Origin: Aurantibacter crassamenti
GTDB lineage: Bacteria > Bacteroidota > Bacteroidia > Flavobacteriales > Flavobacteriaceae
Assembly (NCBI RefSeq): GCF_016811105.1
Contig: NZ_JAFBGM010000002.1
Location: forward strand, 186,001 to 250,000
Length of the DNA: 64,000 nucleotides
Direction: 5' to 3'
Below the pieces are notes generated by a model, which saw only the letters and a list, made by a program, of their open reading frames with translations, was not told the origin of the DNA and made no database searches. How positions within the stretch are numbered: position 1 is the first letter of the stretch; every line of letters begins with the position of its first letter. Shown here piece by piece: positions 9,920 through 17,204 of this stretch. Position numbers and translations under genes: made by a program.

Positions 9920-10597
9920 CTAATTCAAAGCTGCCAATAATTTTTCAGCTACCAAATCAGAGGATGCTGGATTTTGACCTGTAATCAAATTTCCTTCTTG
10001 AACAGCATAAGCTGCCCAATCTTGCGCTTTCGAATAAATACCACCATTTTCTTTAAGCATATCTTCCACCAAGAACGGAACCACATTAGTTAACTGCACA
10101 GCTTCTTCTTCAGTATTGGTAAAACCAGTAACTTTTTTACCTTTTACAAGTGGACTACCATCTTTACTCTTAACATTTTTCAATGCAGCAGGAGCATGGC
10201 ATACAAAAGCAATTGGTTTTTCTTGCTCATTAAACGTTTCAATTAACTTTACCGATGTAGCATCATTTGCTAAATCCCATAAAGGTCCATGACCACCAGG
10301 GTAAAAAACTGCATCAAAATCTAATGCATTTACGTCAGACAAGACTTTAGTGTTGAAAATTAACTCTTGAGCTTTTTTATCATCTTTAAAACGCTTAGTA
10401 TCTTCAGTTTGCGCATCAGGTGTATCACTACTTGGATCTATTGGTGCCTCACCACCCTTTGGGGTTGCAATTGTAATTTCTGCACCTTTATCAAGCAAAG
10501 TGTAATATGGACTAGCAAATTCTTCAATCCAAAATCCTGTTTTCTTTCCAGTATCTCCCAATTCATTGTGAGATGTTAACACAAATAATATTTTCAT
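9920..10597 (-). CDS. DJ-1/PfpI family protein, Hsp31/glyoxalase III-like
   Basis: A 225-residue single-domain DJ-1/PfpI protein. The nucleophile elbow is AFVCHAPAAL with the catalytic Cys followed by His; FYPGGHGPLWDL supplies the oxyanion loop, and an acidic residue early in the chain completes the usual Glu-Cys-His set. Length and the EFASPYY segment match the secreted-kinase-like/HchA branch, which contains glyoxalases that convert methylglyoxal to lactate and protein deglycases or chaperones. It is the last gene of the TetR-headed operon, 56 bases after the Fe-alcohol dehydrogenase, which supports an aldehyde-detoxifying role. Confidence 0.88.
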   Translation of the reverse strand: MKILFVLTSHNELGDTGKKTGFWIEEFASPYYTLLDKGAEITIATPKGGEAPIDPSSDTPDAQTEDTKRFKDDKKAQELIFNTKVLSDVNALDFDAVFYPGGHGPLWDLANDATSVKLIETFNEQEKPIAFVCHAPAALKNVKSKDGSPLVKGKKVTGFTNTEEEAVQLTNVVPFLVEDMLKENGGIYSKAQDWAAYAVQEGNLITGQNPASSDLVAEKLLAALN

Positions 10598-10653
10598 TTC
10601 TTTTTCTTTTTTAGTTTTCCTCTAATTTTTTTAGAAGGATATAATTTTTGAAA

Positions 10654-11814
10654 TTAATACGCCATCTTCACAATTTTCTCAACCTTGTCTGGCGATAAAG
10701 ATTGATGTTCACCTAAACCTAACCAACCACGATCTGTAAAGCGCTTCGAAATCTCTTCAGCAGTTCCTTCATAGTCTTTCGTGTAATCGGATAGTTTCGT
10801 TTCGATTCCTAGTTCGTGAAAAAAGGCTTCCGTCTTTTCGATAGCCGCATACGCTTTATCGTCTGTGCTTCCTTCTGTAATATTCCACACACGTTCACCA
10901 TATTGCGCTAATTTTTCTTTTTTAGCTTCAAAATTGTATTTGTAATGGCTTGGAGCGATAACGGCTAAGGTTCTTGCGTGATCAATACCAAACAAAGCAG
11001 TTAGTTCGTGGCCCATCATATGAACCGCCCAATCCCCTGGAACCCCTTTTTGAATCAATCCGTTTAAAGCCATAGTGCAACTCCACATAAAATCAGACGC
11101 AGCTTTATAATCGGTAGGGTCTTTTAAAACCTTAGGAGCGACTTCAATAAGAGTTTGTAAAATACTTTCGGCAAAACGGTCTTGTAATAATGCCCCAATC
11201 GGATACGTCATATATTGCTCTAAAACGTGCGTAAAAGCATCTGTAATTCCGTTAGCTAATTGACGTTCAGGGATTGAAGTAATCACTTGAGGATCTAATA
11301 TTGAGAATTCAGGAAACAAGCCAGGGCCACCCATGGCTAGTTTTTCTTTGGTTTCTGCTCTTGTGATTACAGAACCCGAATTCATTTCAGAACCCGTTGC
11401 GGGTAAAGTTAAAACAGTACCAAAAGGCATTCCTTTTTGAGTTTTAATATTCTTGGTTAAAATATCCCAAGGTGTATCACCCTCAAATAAAGCGGCAGCA
11501 GATAAAAACTTAGTTCCATCTATTACAGAACCGCCACCAACAGCTAATAAATATGTAATATTCTCAGCTTTAATAACTTTTAAAGCCTCCATTAAAACAG
11601 CATATTCTGGGTTTGCAGGAATACCACCAAACTCAACAACATCAACCTTAGCTAATGCAGTACGTACTTGGTCATAAATTCCGTTTTTCTTGATACTTCC
11701 TCCACCATAAAGCAATAATACTTTGGCATTTTCAGGAATCTCTTTTTCTAATTTTTCTATAGTATCCTTTCCAAAAATAATTTTGGTCGGATTCTTAAAT
11801 TCAAAATTGTTCAT
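10654..11814 (-). CDS. iron-containing alcohol dehydrogenase, YqhD/butanol-dehydrogenase-like
   Basis: A 386-residue group III alcohol dehydrogenase counted from MNNFEFKNPTKIIFG; an in-frame start 7 codons earlier adds only a Lys run. The N-terminal domain holds the NAD(P) motif GGGSVIDGTKF. The metal-binding C-terminal domain shows D and H in NGITDAFTHVLEQY and two His in GHELTALFGIDHARTLA. Closest to YqhD and BdhA, which reduce a broad range of short aldehydes to alcohols, usually with NADPH. Sits between an MDR reductase (28 bases upstream) and the DJ-1 gene (56 bases downstream) on the same strand. In E. coli YqhD removes lipid-peroxidation and glyoxal-type aldehydes; the same role is inferred here. 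Confidence 0.92.
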   Translation of the reverse strand: MNNFEFKNPTKIIFGKDTIEKLEKEIPENAKVLLLYGGGSIKKNGIYDQVRTALAKVDVVEFGGIPANPEYAVLMEALKVIKAENITYLLAVGGGSVIDGTKFLSAAALFEGDTPWDILTKNIKTQKGMPFGTVLTLPATGSEMNSGSVITRAETKEKLAMGGPGLFPEFSILDPQVITSIPERQLANGITDAFTHVLEQYMTYPIGALLQDRFAESILQTLIEVAPKVLKDPTDYKAASDFMWSCTMALNGLIQKGVPGDWAVHMMGHELTALFGIDHARTLAVIAPSHYKYNFEAKKEKLAQYGERVWNITEGSTDDKAYAAIEKTEAFFHELGIETKLSDYTKDYEGTAEEISKRFTDRGWLGLGEHQSLSPDKVEKIVKMAY

Positions 11815-11842
11815 CTTCTTTTTCTTTTTTAGCAATTAAAAT

Positions 11843-12841
11843 CTAAATTTTAACAATCATTTTTCCTTTGTTTTTTCCATCAAACAAGTCGATGAAAGCA
11901 CTTGGAATATTTTCGAAACCATTTACAATTGTTTCTGTGTAGGTTAGTTTCTCATCGGCCAACCAACCAGACAATTGCTTCATTGCTTCTGGAAACTTAT
12001 CAGCATAATTAGAAACAATAAACCCTTGCATTAAAGCACTTTTTTTCACTAGGAAAGGTTGCACACTCACACTTTTTGGAGTTTCAGTATTATTATAAAC
12101 TGAGATTGCACCACAGATTATAATTCTTGCAAACTGGTTAATATTAAATAAAACAGCGTCAGAAATTGGTCCACCAACATTATCAAAATAAATATCTACA
12201 CCATTAGGAGCGGCCTTTTTAATATCCGAAGCAATGTCAGTACTTGTATTGTAATTGATACCGGCATCGAAACCAAATTTAGTTTTCAGCATGTCAATTT
12301 TTTCATCAGTACCCGCTATTCCAATAACAGTAAGGCCTAATATTTTTGCAATTTGCCCTACAACACTACCAACAGCACCAGCAGCACCAGAAACAACAAT
12401 TGTTTCTCCTGCAACAGGCTTCCCTATTTGGTTTAAGCCTAAATACGCAGTTAAACCAGTCATTCCTAAAATACCTAGATAGGTACTTAAAGGAGCTTTA
12501 GAACCATCAACTTTATTTAAACCTTCACCATTTGACACTTGTTGCGTAGACCAGTTTAACATACCAGAAACATAATCACCTTCGTTAAACTTTTCATTTT
12601 TTGATTCGATTACTTTTGCAACAACTCCTGAATGTACAGGTTTGTTAAGTTCAAAAGGTGGAACGTATGATTTAGCCGCGCTCATTCGTCCTCTTAAATA
12701 AGGATCTACAGAGACATATGCCGCTTCTAAAAGTATTTCACCTTCACTAATTGTTAAATCAGCATCTTCTGTTATAAATTCAAAATTTGAAACTGAAGGT
12801 TTTCCTTCAGGTCTATTATTTAATAAAATTGTCTTTACCAT
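11843..12841 (-). CDS. zinc-independent NADP-dependent MDR oxidoreductase (CurA/alkenal reductase-like)
   Basis: A 332-residue medium-chain reductase counted from MVKTILLNNRPEGKPS; an open frame runs 25 codons further upstream but overlaps the preceding gene and lacks family similarity. The NADPH loop is VVSGAAGAVGSVVGQIAK near residue 150. Zinc-ligand Cys/His residues are absent, placing it among leukotriene B4 dehydrogenase/CurA-type enzymes that reduce alpha,beta-unsaturated carbonyls such as alkenals and enones. It lies 11 bases after the nitroreductase gene and 28 before the Fe-alcohol dehydrogenase, so the two could act in series: double bond first, then carbonyl. Confidence 0.92.
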   Translation of the reverse strand: MVKTILLNNRPEGKPSVSNFEFITEDADLTISEGEILLEAAYVSVDPYLRGRMSAAKSYVPPFELNKPVHSGVVAKVIESKNEKFNEGDYVSGMLNWSTQQVSNGEGLNKVDGSKAPLSTYLGILGMTGLTAYLGLNQIGKPVAGETIVVSGAAGAVGSVVGQIAKILGLTVIGIAGTDEKIDMLKTKFGFDAGINYNTSTDIASDIKKAAPNGVDIYFDNVGGPISDAVLFNINQFARIIICGAISVYNNTETPKSVSVQPFLVKKSALMQGFIVSNYADKFPEAMKQLSGWLADEKLTYTETIVNGFENIPSAFIDLFDGKNKGKMIVKI

Positions 12842-12852
12842 AATTGTTTTTT

Positions 12853-13485
12853 TTAATCTATTACAGTCACTAAATCTTTCATAGGTTTTCTCACCTTCAC
12901 CAGATTTACCAACCAATCTTCATCTTCTTTTCTATAGCCTAAGGGTAATAAAACAGCACTTCGTAAACCTTTTTCACGTAGTCCTAAAATTTCATCTACA
13001 GCGGCAGGCTCAAAACCTTCTAATGGTGTTGCATCAACGCCTTCAAAAGCAGCAGCTGTAATCGCCTGTGAAAATGCGATATAGGCTTGTTTAGCAGCAT
13101 GATTAAAGTTTTCTTCTTCACCTTTTTGAGGGTAAGAGCCTAAAAGCATTTGTCGATAATTCTCCCAACCTTCGTTTTTAAAACCTCGAATTTCATTGGT
13201 TAAATCGAACATATAATTAATTCTATCTTCTGTATAGGTATCCCAAGCGGCAAAAACGAGTAGGTGAGAGCAGTCTGTAATAACAGATTGATTCCATGCT
13301 ACTGGTTTAATCTTTTCTTTAACATCTTGATTTTTGACTACTATAATTTCGAAAGGTTGTAATCCGCTTGATGTGGGAGCTAAACGTGCAGCCTCTAGAA
13401 TACGCTCAATTTTATCATCAGATACCTTTTCGCCATTCATTGCCTTAGCAGCGTATCTCCAGTTTAGTTTATCTAATAATTCCAT
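12853..13485 (-). CDS. nitroreductase family NAD(P)H-dependent oxidoreductase
   Basis: A 210-residue FMN-dependent nitroreductase fold. ELLDKLNWRYAAKAMNGEKVSDDKIERILEAARLAPTSSGLQPFEI contains the N-terminal FMN phosphate-binding Arg/Lys region and the PTSSGLQP loop. GFEPAAVDEILGL followed by LLPLGYR is the C-terminal FMN-binding segment of NfsB-like enzymes. These reduce quinones, nitroaromatics or enones with NAD(P)H. First enzyme gene after the TetR regulator (35-base gap), and 11 bases before the MDR reductase, so likely in one transcript. Confidence 0.92.
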   Translation of the reverse strand: MELLDKLNWRYAAKAMNGEKVSDDKIERILEAARLAPTSSGLQPFEIIVVKNQDVKEKIKPVAWNQSVITDCSHLLVFAAWDTYTEDRINYMFDLTNEIRGFKNEGWENYRQMLLGSYPQKGEEENFNHAAKQAYIAFSQAITAAAFEGVDATPLEGFEPAAVDEILGLREKGLRSAVLLPLGYRKEDEDWLVNLVKVRKPMKDLVTVID

Positions 13486-13520
13486 ATAATCAATATTTAT
13501 TTTCTGTTATTTAAACAATT

Positions 13521-14099
13521 TTAAACTTTAATACTACTCCAAGCAGATTGATATGCTTCTTCTATGTGTGTCTTATCTAGCTTAAATGCACCTCTTTTTT
13601 GAACTATCATTAAAAAGGACAATGGGTTTATTGAATAAGCATAAAGCAAGTAATCTGATATTGGCTTTATAAGTCCTTCTTTTTTACCACGTTCCCATAA
13701 ATCCAGTAGGGGTTGTAAATGTTTAATACCTTCTTGTCTACTAGGCTCATCAATCATTGGGGTATTATCACATTGTGCTAAAAACATGGCATGTTCACAT
13801 TCCTTTAATTTAAAATCGGCAATACGTTTCCAAATAATTTCAAAACCTGTTTCAACTGCCATTTCCTCATTATAGGTCGCAAATGCGTAATCGGTATAAG
13901 CAGCTTTAACTTCTATATAGGTCTTATTGACCAAGTCTTGTTTATTTTCAAAGTATAGATATATGGTAGCAGGAGAAACATTCGCCATTTTTGCAATCTT
14001 ACTCATGGGAGTTGCATGAAAACCATTGTTATTGACCAACTCAATAGTTGCCTTTATAAGTGCATTTCGCTTATCTATACTTTTTTGAAGTTTCGCCAT
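13521..14099 (-). CDS. TetR/AcrR family transcriptional regulator
   Basis: A 192-residue protein counted from MAKLQKSIDKRNALIKATIELV. An upstream extension of 15 codons begins at a non-ATG codon within the putative operator and is rejected. The N-terminal helix-turn-helix is classic: GFHATPMSKIAKMANVSPATIYLYFENKQDLVNKTY (residues about 23-58). The C-terminal ligand domain is all-helical and not assignable to a ligand. It heads the operon of four detoxification enzymes and so probably represses it and itself, released by a toxic electrophile or quinone. Confidence 0.92.
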   Translation of the reverse strand: MAKLQKSIDKRNALIKATIELVNNNGFHATPMSKIAKMANVSPATIYLYFENKQDLVNKTYIEVKAAYTDYAFATYNEEMAVETGFEIIWKRIADFKLKECEHAMFLAQCDNTPMIDEPSRQEGIKHLQPLLDLWERGKKEGLIKPISDYLLYAYSINPLSFLMIVQKRGAFKLDKTHIEEAYQSAWSSIKV

Positions 14100-14134
14100 A
14101 GCTTTTCTAATAGGATGTAAAACTACACAAAAAA

Positions 14135-14146
14135 GAATGAACATTC
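14135..14146. promoter_or_regulatory. candidate TetR operator
   Basis: The inverted repeat GAATG-AA-CATTC lies 36 bases before the tetR ATG, in the expected leader/promoter region. Just beyond it (14156-14163) the minus strand reads AACCTTTG, a near match to TAnnTTTG. Size and place fit autoregulation. The remainder of the 433-base gap up to the cold-shock gene shows no gene. Confidence 0.4.
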
Positions 14147-14487
14147 ATTTTTTTAACAAAGGTTTAAATATTTGAATGCTAAACATGCAATAGGAGGGAT
14201 TAAAATTCAAGGAAAGATCATTAAAACCGCTTGTTGTACAACCTATGCCATACAAATTATGATTTAACAATTTGTATTCATTTAAATTGAATTTGAACAA
14301 ATTAATAAAACAATGAAGTTGAAAAATTACCAACTACAACGATTATCAAGCTAATAAGCTAGTTCACAGAAATATAAAAACATGTTTATACAAATAATAT
14401 GACTACATTGCCACGAATTATGCTTTGCTTAAACAATAAAGGGGTGAAGTAAGAATATATATGTAGCGGTATTGTAATTAATGGCAC

Positions 14488-14495
14488 TATCTTTG
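14488..14495 (+). promoter_or_regulatory. -7 promoter element of the cold-shock gene
   Basis: TATCTTTG matches the Bacteroidetes consensus TAnnTTTG exactly. It lies 37 bases before the ATG, leaving a leader of about 30 AT-rich bases. No correctly spaced -33 TTG was found. Confidence 0.6.
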
Positions 14496-14532
14496 CAAAG
14501 TATTAAATATTAATAAATTAAATTACATTACA

Positions 14533-14724
14533 ATGAGTAAAGGAACAGTAAAATTTTTCAACGACGCAAAAGGTTTTGGATTCATCACTGAAGAAGGAGT
14601 TGAAAAAGATCACTTTGTACACATTTCTGGATTAGTAGACGAAATCAGAGAAGGTGACCAAGTTGAATTCGATTTACAAGAAGGAAACAAAGGATTAAAC
14701 GCAGTAAACGTAAAAGTTATCTAA
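14533..14724 (+). CDS. cold-shock domain protein, CspA family
   Basis: A 63-residue single cold-shock domain. RNP1 is KGFGFI (residues about 15-20) and RNP2 is HFVHIS (about 31-36), both complete. Such proteins bind single-stranded RNA/DNA and melt mRNA structure. The length is standard for the family. It has its own promoter and a strong terminator, so it is monocistronic. The same domain recurs at the C-terminus of the protein at 40093-40554. Confidence 0.96.
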   Translation: MSKGTVKFFNDAKGFGFITEEGVEKDHFVHISGLVDEIREGDQVEFDLQEGNKGLNAVNVKVI

Positions 14725-14748
14725 TATACATCCATATAATTTCAGAGA

Positions 14749-14775
14749 AAGCCCATCATTGATGGGCTTTTTTTT
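14749..14775 (+). terminator. rho-independent terminator of the cold-shock gene
   Basis: A 9-base stem AAGCCCATC/GATGGGCTT with a 3-base loop, followed by a run of eight or more T. Confidence 0.88.
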
Positions 14776-14823
14776 GACCAATTTTTACCTAATTAGAAAT
14801 TACTGTATGCTTAGTGACCACGA

Positions 14824-15606
14824 TTAAAACTTCAAAAATGGAAGCCCTAATAAAGCCTGTATAAAAACTACTAAAACAAATATCAAATAGGCTAAACTAA
14901 ATCTATTCACATAAGCTAGTGCCTTCCGTTTGTCTACAATTTTTTTACTAATATAAAATCCCGCCAAAGGAACTATTTGAAGTGCGTGCATTCCTATAAA
15001 ATGAGCCACTCTAATATCTCCAATTTTTGTACTCCAATTAACAAGAGGCAATCCTTCTCCGCCCATATCGCCACCTACATTATGAGAAAATAAGGCTCCC
15101 ATAACGCCACCCATAAAGCTGGCAATAACAAAAATTAATAATCCATAAAAAATAGCCGCCTTTTTAGCGCTATCAAGAGTATCTTTTTGATTTCTAAATT
15201 TTAGTGCAGCATACAAAGTATAGCAGGTTACAAGGGTAATGAATATGCCCATTAAACTAAACAATACACCTTCTATTACTGTTTCCGCATTAAAATGTGA
15301 TAAAGTGCCTCTAAATGCCTGAACAGTAATTACGGCTTGTTCAAAAAGCATCACGAAGACAATCAGAAAAATCAATCTCTTTTTTACTAGCTCATCCTTA
15401 AAATAGTATATTAAATAGGCCATGGTCCATGAATAGATCCATAAACTTAGTGAGAACTTTAACGGTTTAATAAGTGAATTAATACCAAGCACTTCCGTAG
15501 TATTATTCGGTATTAAAATGATTAAAACTATACTCAAGGAAAGAAAAAATGAGCCTAATAATGTCAAGGTTTTACTCCTAAAAACTAAAGTTTTAAAAAG
15601 GTTCAT
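14824..15606 (-). CDS. conserved integral membrane protein, unknown function
   Basis: A 260-residue protein with about seven membrane helices; not assigned to a named family. Notable are a Gly-rich segment (SFMGGVMGALFSHNVGGDMGGEG, about residues 168-190, described here by its GG repeats) and HFIGMHALQIVPL around residue 207, two His spaced like a haem or metal site inside a helix. Its ATG overlaps the stop of the ABA4-like gene by 4 bases (ATGA), so translation is coupled. It closes a three-gene operon with DUF2141 and ABA4-like proteins. The paired His are seen; metal or haem binding is a guess. Confidence 0.75.
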   Translation of the reverse strand: MNLFKTLVFRSKTLTLLGSFFLSLSIVLIILIPNNTTEVLGINSLIKPLKFSLSLWIYSWTMAYLIYYFKDELVKKRLIFLIVFVMLFEQAVITVQAFRGTLSHFNAETVIEGVLFSLMGIFITLVTCYTLYAALKFRNQKDTLDSAKKAAIFYGLLIFVIASFMGGVMGALFSHNVGGDMGGEGLPLVNWSTKIGDIRVAHFIGMHALQIVPLAGFYISKKIVDKRKALAYVNRFSLAYLIFVLVVFIQALLGLPFLKF

Positions 15607-16013
15607 CGCTTACTGAACTTTAATGCAAAAAATAGTAGTAGTCCTATTGGGCCGAACATAAATGTAAACGGAAGACAAAGTGAATATTTCCATCTTGACA
15701 TTTCGACGGCTATGCCTTGTCTTACAATATAGGCTCCCACGAATAAATCAAATGCTAAATAATGTACCCAACCGGCAGTTAAGGCGGCATCATCTTGAAA
15801 CAGCGCTTTAACATTAGCTAGGGTAGAGAAGGCATCTGGATTAAAATTTAAAATTGTTGGTGCTATTAGTGCGAGATATACAAGTGATAATAATGTTATT
15901 ACCCCATAAACCACAATATTTTGAGTTAGTTTCCACTTGGGAGCAAACAATAATAGTATCCATCCTATTAAAACAAATGAATTGCAAATTTTGAAAATGA
16001 GCGATGGTTCCAT
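15603..16013 (-). CDS. ABA4-like (DUF4281) membrane protein
   Basis: A 136-residue protein with four membrane helices, counted from the ATG at 16013 (an in-frame TTG lies 9 bases earlier). HYLAFDLFVGAYIVRQG and the closing FGPIGLLLFFALK are typical of ABA4-like proteins, named after the plant neoxanthin-synthesis factor; most bacterial members have unknown roles, some near carotenoid genes. No carotenoid gene is in this window. Begins 1 base after the DUF2141 stop and overlaps the next gene by 4 bases. Confidence 0.8.
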   Translation of the reverse strand: MEPSLIFKICNSFVLIGWILLLFAPKWKLTQNIVVYGVITLLSLVYLALIAPTILNFNPDAFSTLANVKALFQDDAALTAGWVHYLAFDLFVGAYIVRQGIAVEMSRWKYSLCLPFTFMFGPIGLLLFFALKFSKR

Positions 16014-16014
16014 A

Positions 16015-16437
16015 TTAATCAATTAGTTCAAGGGTTATTTTGGTGTCTTTGGAAACTAAAAAACTACAATCATCAAAATCAGGGGCCGATAATTTTGGCC
16101 TGTAATTTCTAGAAAAACAATAAGGTTCTTTAGGTATACCAAACATATTTTTATCTAATTCACCATTACCATTCATATCGATATAAAGGGAAACCGCATA
16201 TGTATTCTCTACCAAGTCCTTTGTTATCTCAAAACCAGTGCTGTTAACTGTGAGCTTGTCTTTAATAACAACTTTATGTTCATTGGGAAAGTTTTCTTTG
16301 TCATCACCCCAATAACCGATATACAGGTTTTTACCTACATACTCTTCTTTTAGATTCGTAATTTCAATGGTAAGATCATGGTTCGTGGTATCCGTAATGA
16401 ATAGTACGAACATAAATATCAGCACAGTAAACTTCAT
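16015..16437 (-). CDS. DUF2141 domain protein, secreted
   Basis: A 140-residue protein with an N-terminal hydrophobic export segment (residues 1-16) and the small beta-sandwich DUF2141 fold: DLTIEITNLKEEYVGKNLYIGYW, then YAVSLYIDMNGNGELDKNMFGIPKEPYCFSRN, where DMNGNGELD is the family core and could bind a metal. Function is unknown. First gene of a tight operon with the two membrane proteins downstream, 74 bases after a Crp-type regulator on the same strand. Confidence 0.85.
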   Translation of the reverse strand: MKFTVLIFMFVLFITDTTNHDLTIEITNLKEEYVGKNLYIGYWGDDKENFPNEHKVVIKDKLTVNSTGFEITKDLVENTYAVSLYIDMNGNGELDKNMFGIPKEPYCFSRNYRPKLSAPDFDDCSFLVSKDTKITLELID

Positions 16438-16511
16438 ATAACTCCCTTTTTAATGACTAAAAACAGAGCTAATTTCAGCTATTTTAATATACTATGCCTG
16501 ACACCTATGTG

Positions 16512-17111
16512 TCATTTTTCAATAAGTAGTTGTTTTCTAATTCGCGTCAAAGATTGGCGTTCGATACCTATATAGGAAGCCAAATGGCGCTGAGAAACCC
16601 TATTTTCTAAATCTAGCGGGCTGTTTAAAACATCAAGATAACGTTGTTTAGCACTTTTAAAAAGAAAACTTTCTATGCGATTTTGTTGCGTAGTCAAAAT
16701 ATATTCAGCAATCAATCTTCCATATTTTTGAAGGGAAGGGTATTTGTGATAACCTTCATCAATGGCCCACTTAGGTAAAAAGACACCAGTTGTAGGTTCA
16801 ATAGTCTCAAAAGAATAATTGCTAGGTTTCTTTGCTAATAAAGCAGGATAGTCTGTAATAAACTCATTTTCACCTACAAAACAGCTTGTAATTTCATCAC
16901 CATTTTCTGAAGTATAGAAAGAACGCGCCAATCCTTGGGTAATAAAAACGACATGCTCATGTATATAGTTAACGTCAAAAATAATATCCTTAGCTGCAAA
17001 CTCTTTAACCACTAAGGTGCGACCAAAGTCAGTCAAGTCTTCATCTTTTATATCTGAACACATTTGCTGCATTGAAGCAAGATATTGCAATACGTTTGGG
17101 TTGATTTCCAT
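16512..17111 (-). CDS. Crp/Fnr family transcriptional regulator
   Basis: A 199-residue protein counted from ATG 17111; a GTG 9 bases earlier is the alternative. An N-terminal cyclic-nucleotide-binding beta-roll (about residues 20-130) is followed by a short C-terminal winged helix with RVSQRHLASYIGIERQSLTRIRKQLL, whose QRHLASYIGIERQSLTRIR is the recognition helix-turn-helix. No Cys cluster for an Fnr iron-sulfur centre is present. Such single-gene regulators are abundant in Bacteroidetes; the ligand is usually unknown. It probably acts on the DUF2141 operon, 74 bases downstream, judged by position only. Confidence 0.9.
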   Translation of the reverse strand: MEINPNVLQYLASMQQMCSDIKDEDLTDFGRTLVVKEFAAKDIIFDVNYIHEHVVFITQGLARSFYTSENGDEITSCFVGENEFITDYPALLAKKPSNYSFETIEPTTGVFLPKWAIDEGYHKYPSLQKYGRLIAEYILTTQQNRIESFLFKSAKQRYLDVLNSPLDLENRVSQRHLASYIGIERQSLTRIRKQLLIEK

Positions 17112-17204
17112 AATAAACACTAACTATTGATTCTCTAATTTAAGCAATTCATATAAGGTTTAGAATGACTATTCATGCTAAATAAAAAACAGCTTATTTA
17201 TTAC

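Noticed and set aside
14145-14333. 62-codon minus-strand frame upstream of the TetR gene
   Set aside because: It covers the putative operator and promoter, has no family match and Asn/Leu-rich random composition.
14472-14474. -33 TTG for the cold-shock promoter
   Set aside because: Only 13 bases lie between this TTG and the -7 box; the accepted range for Bacteroidetes is about 17 to 23, so it was not called.
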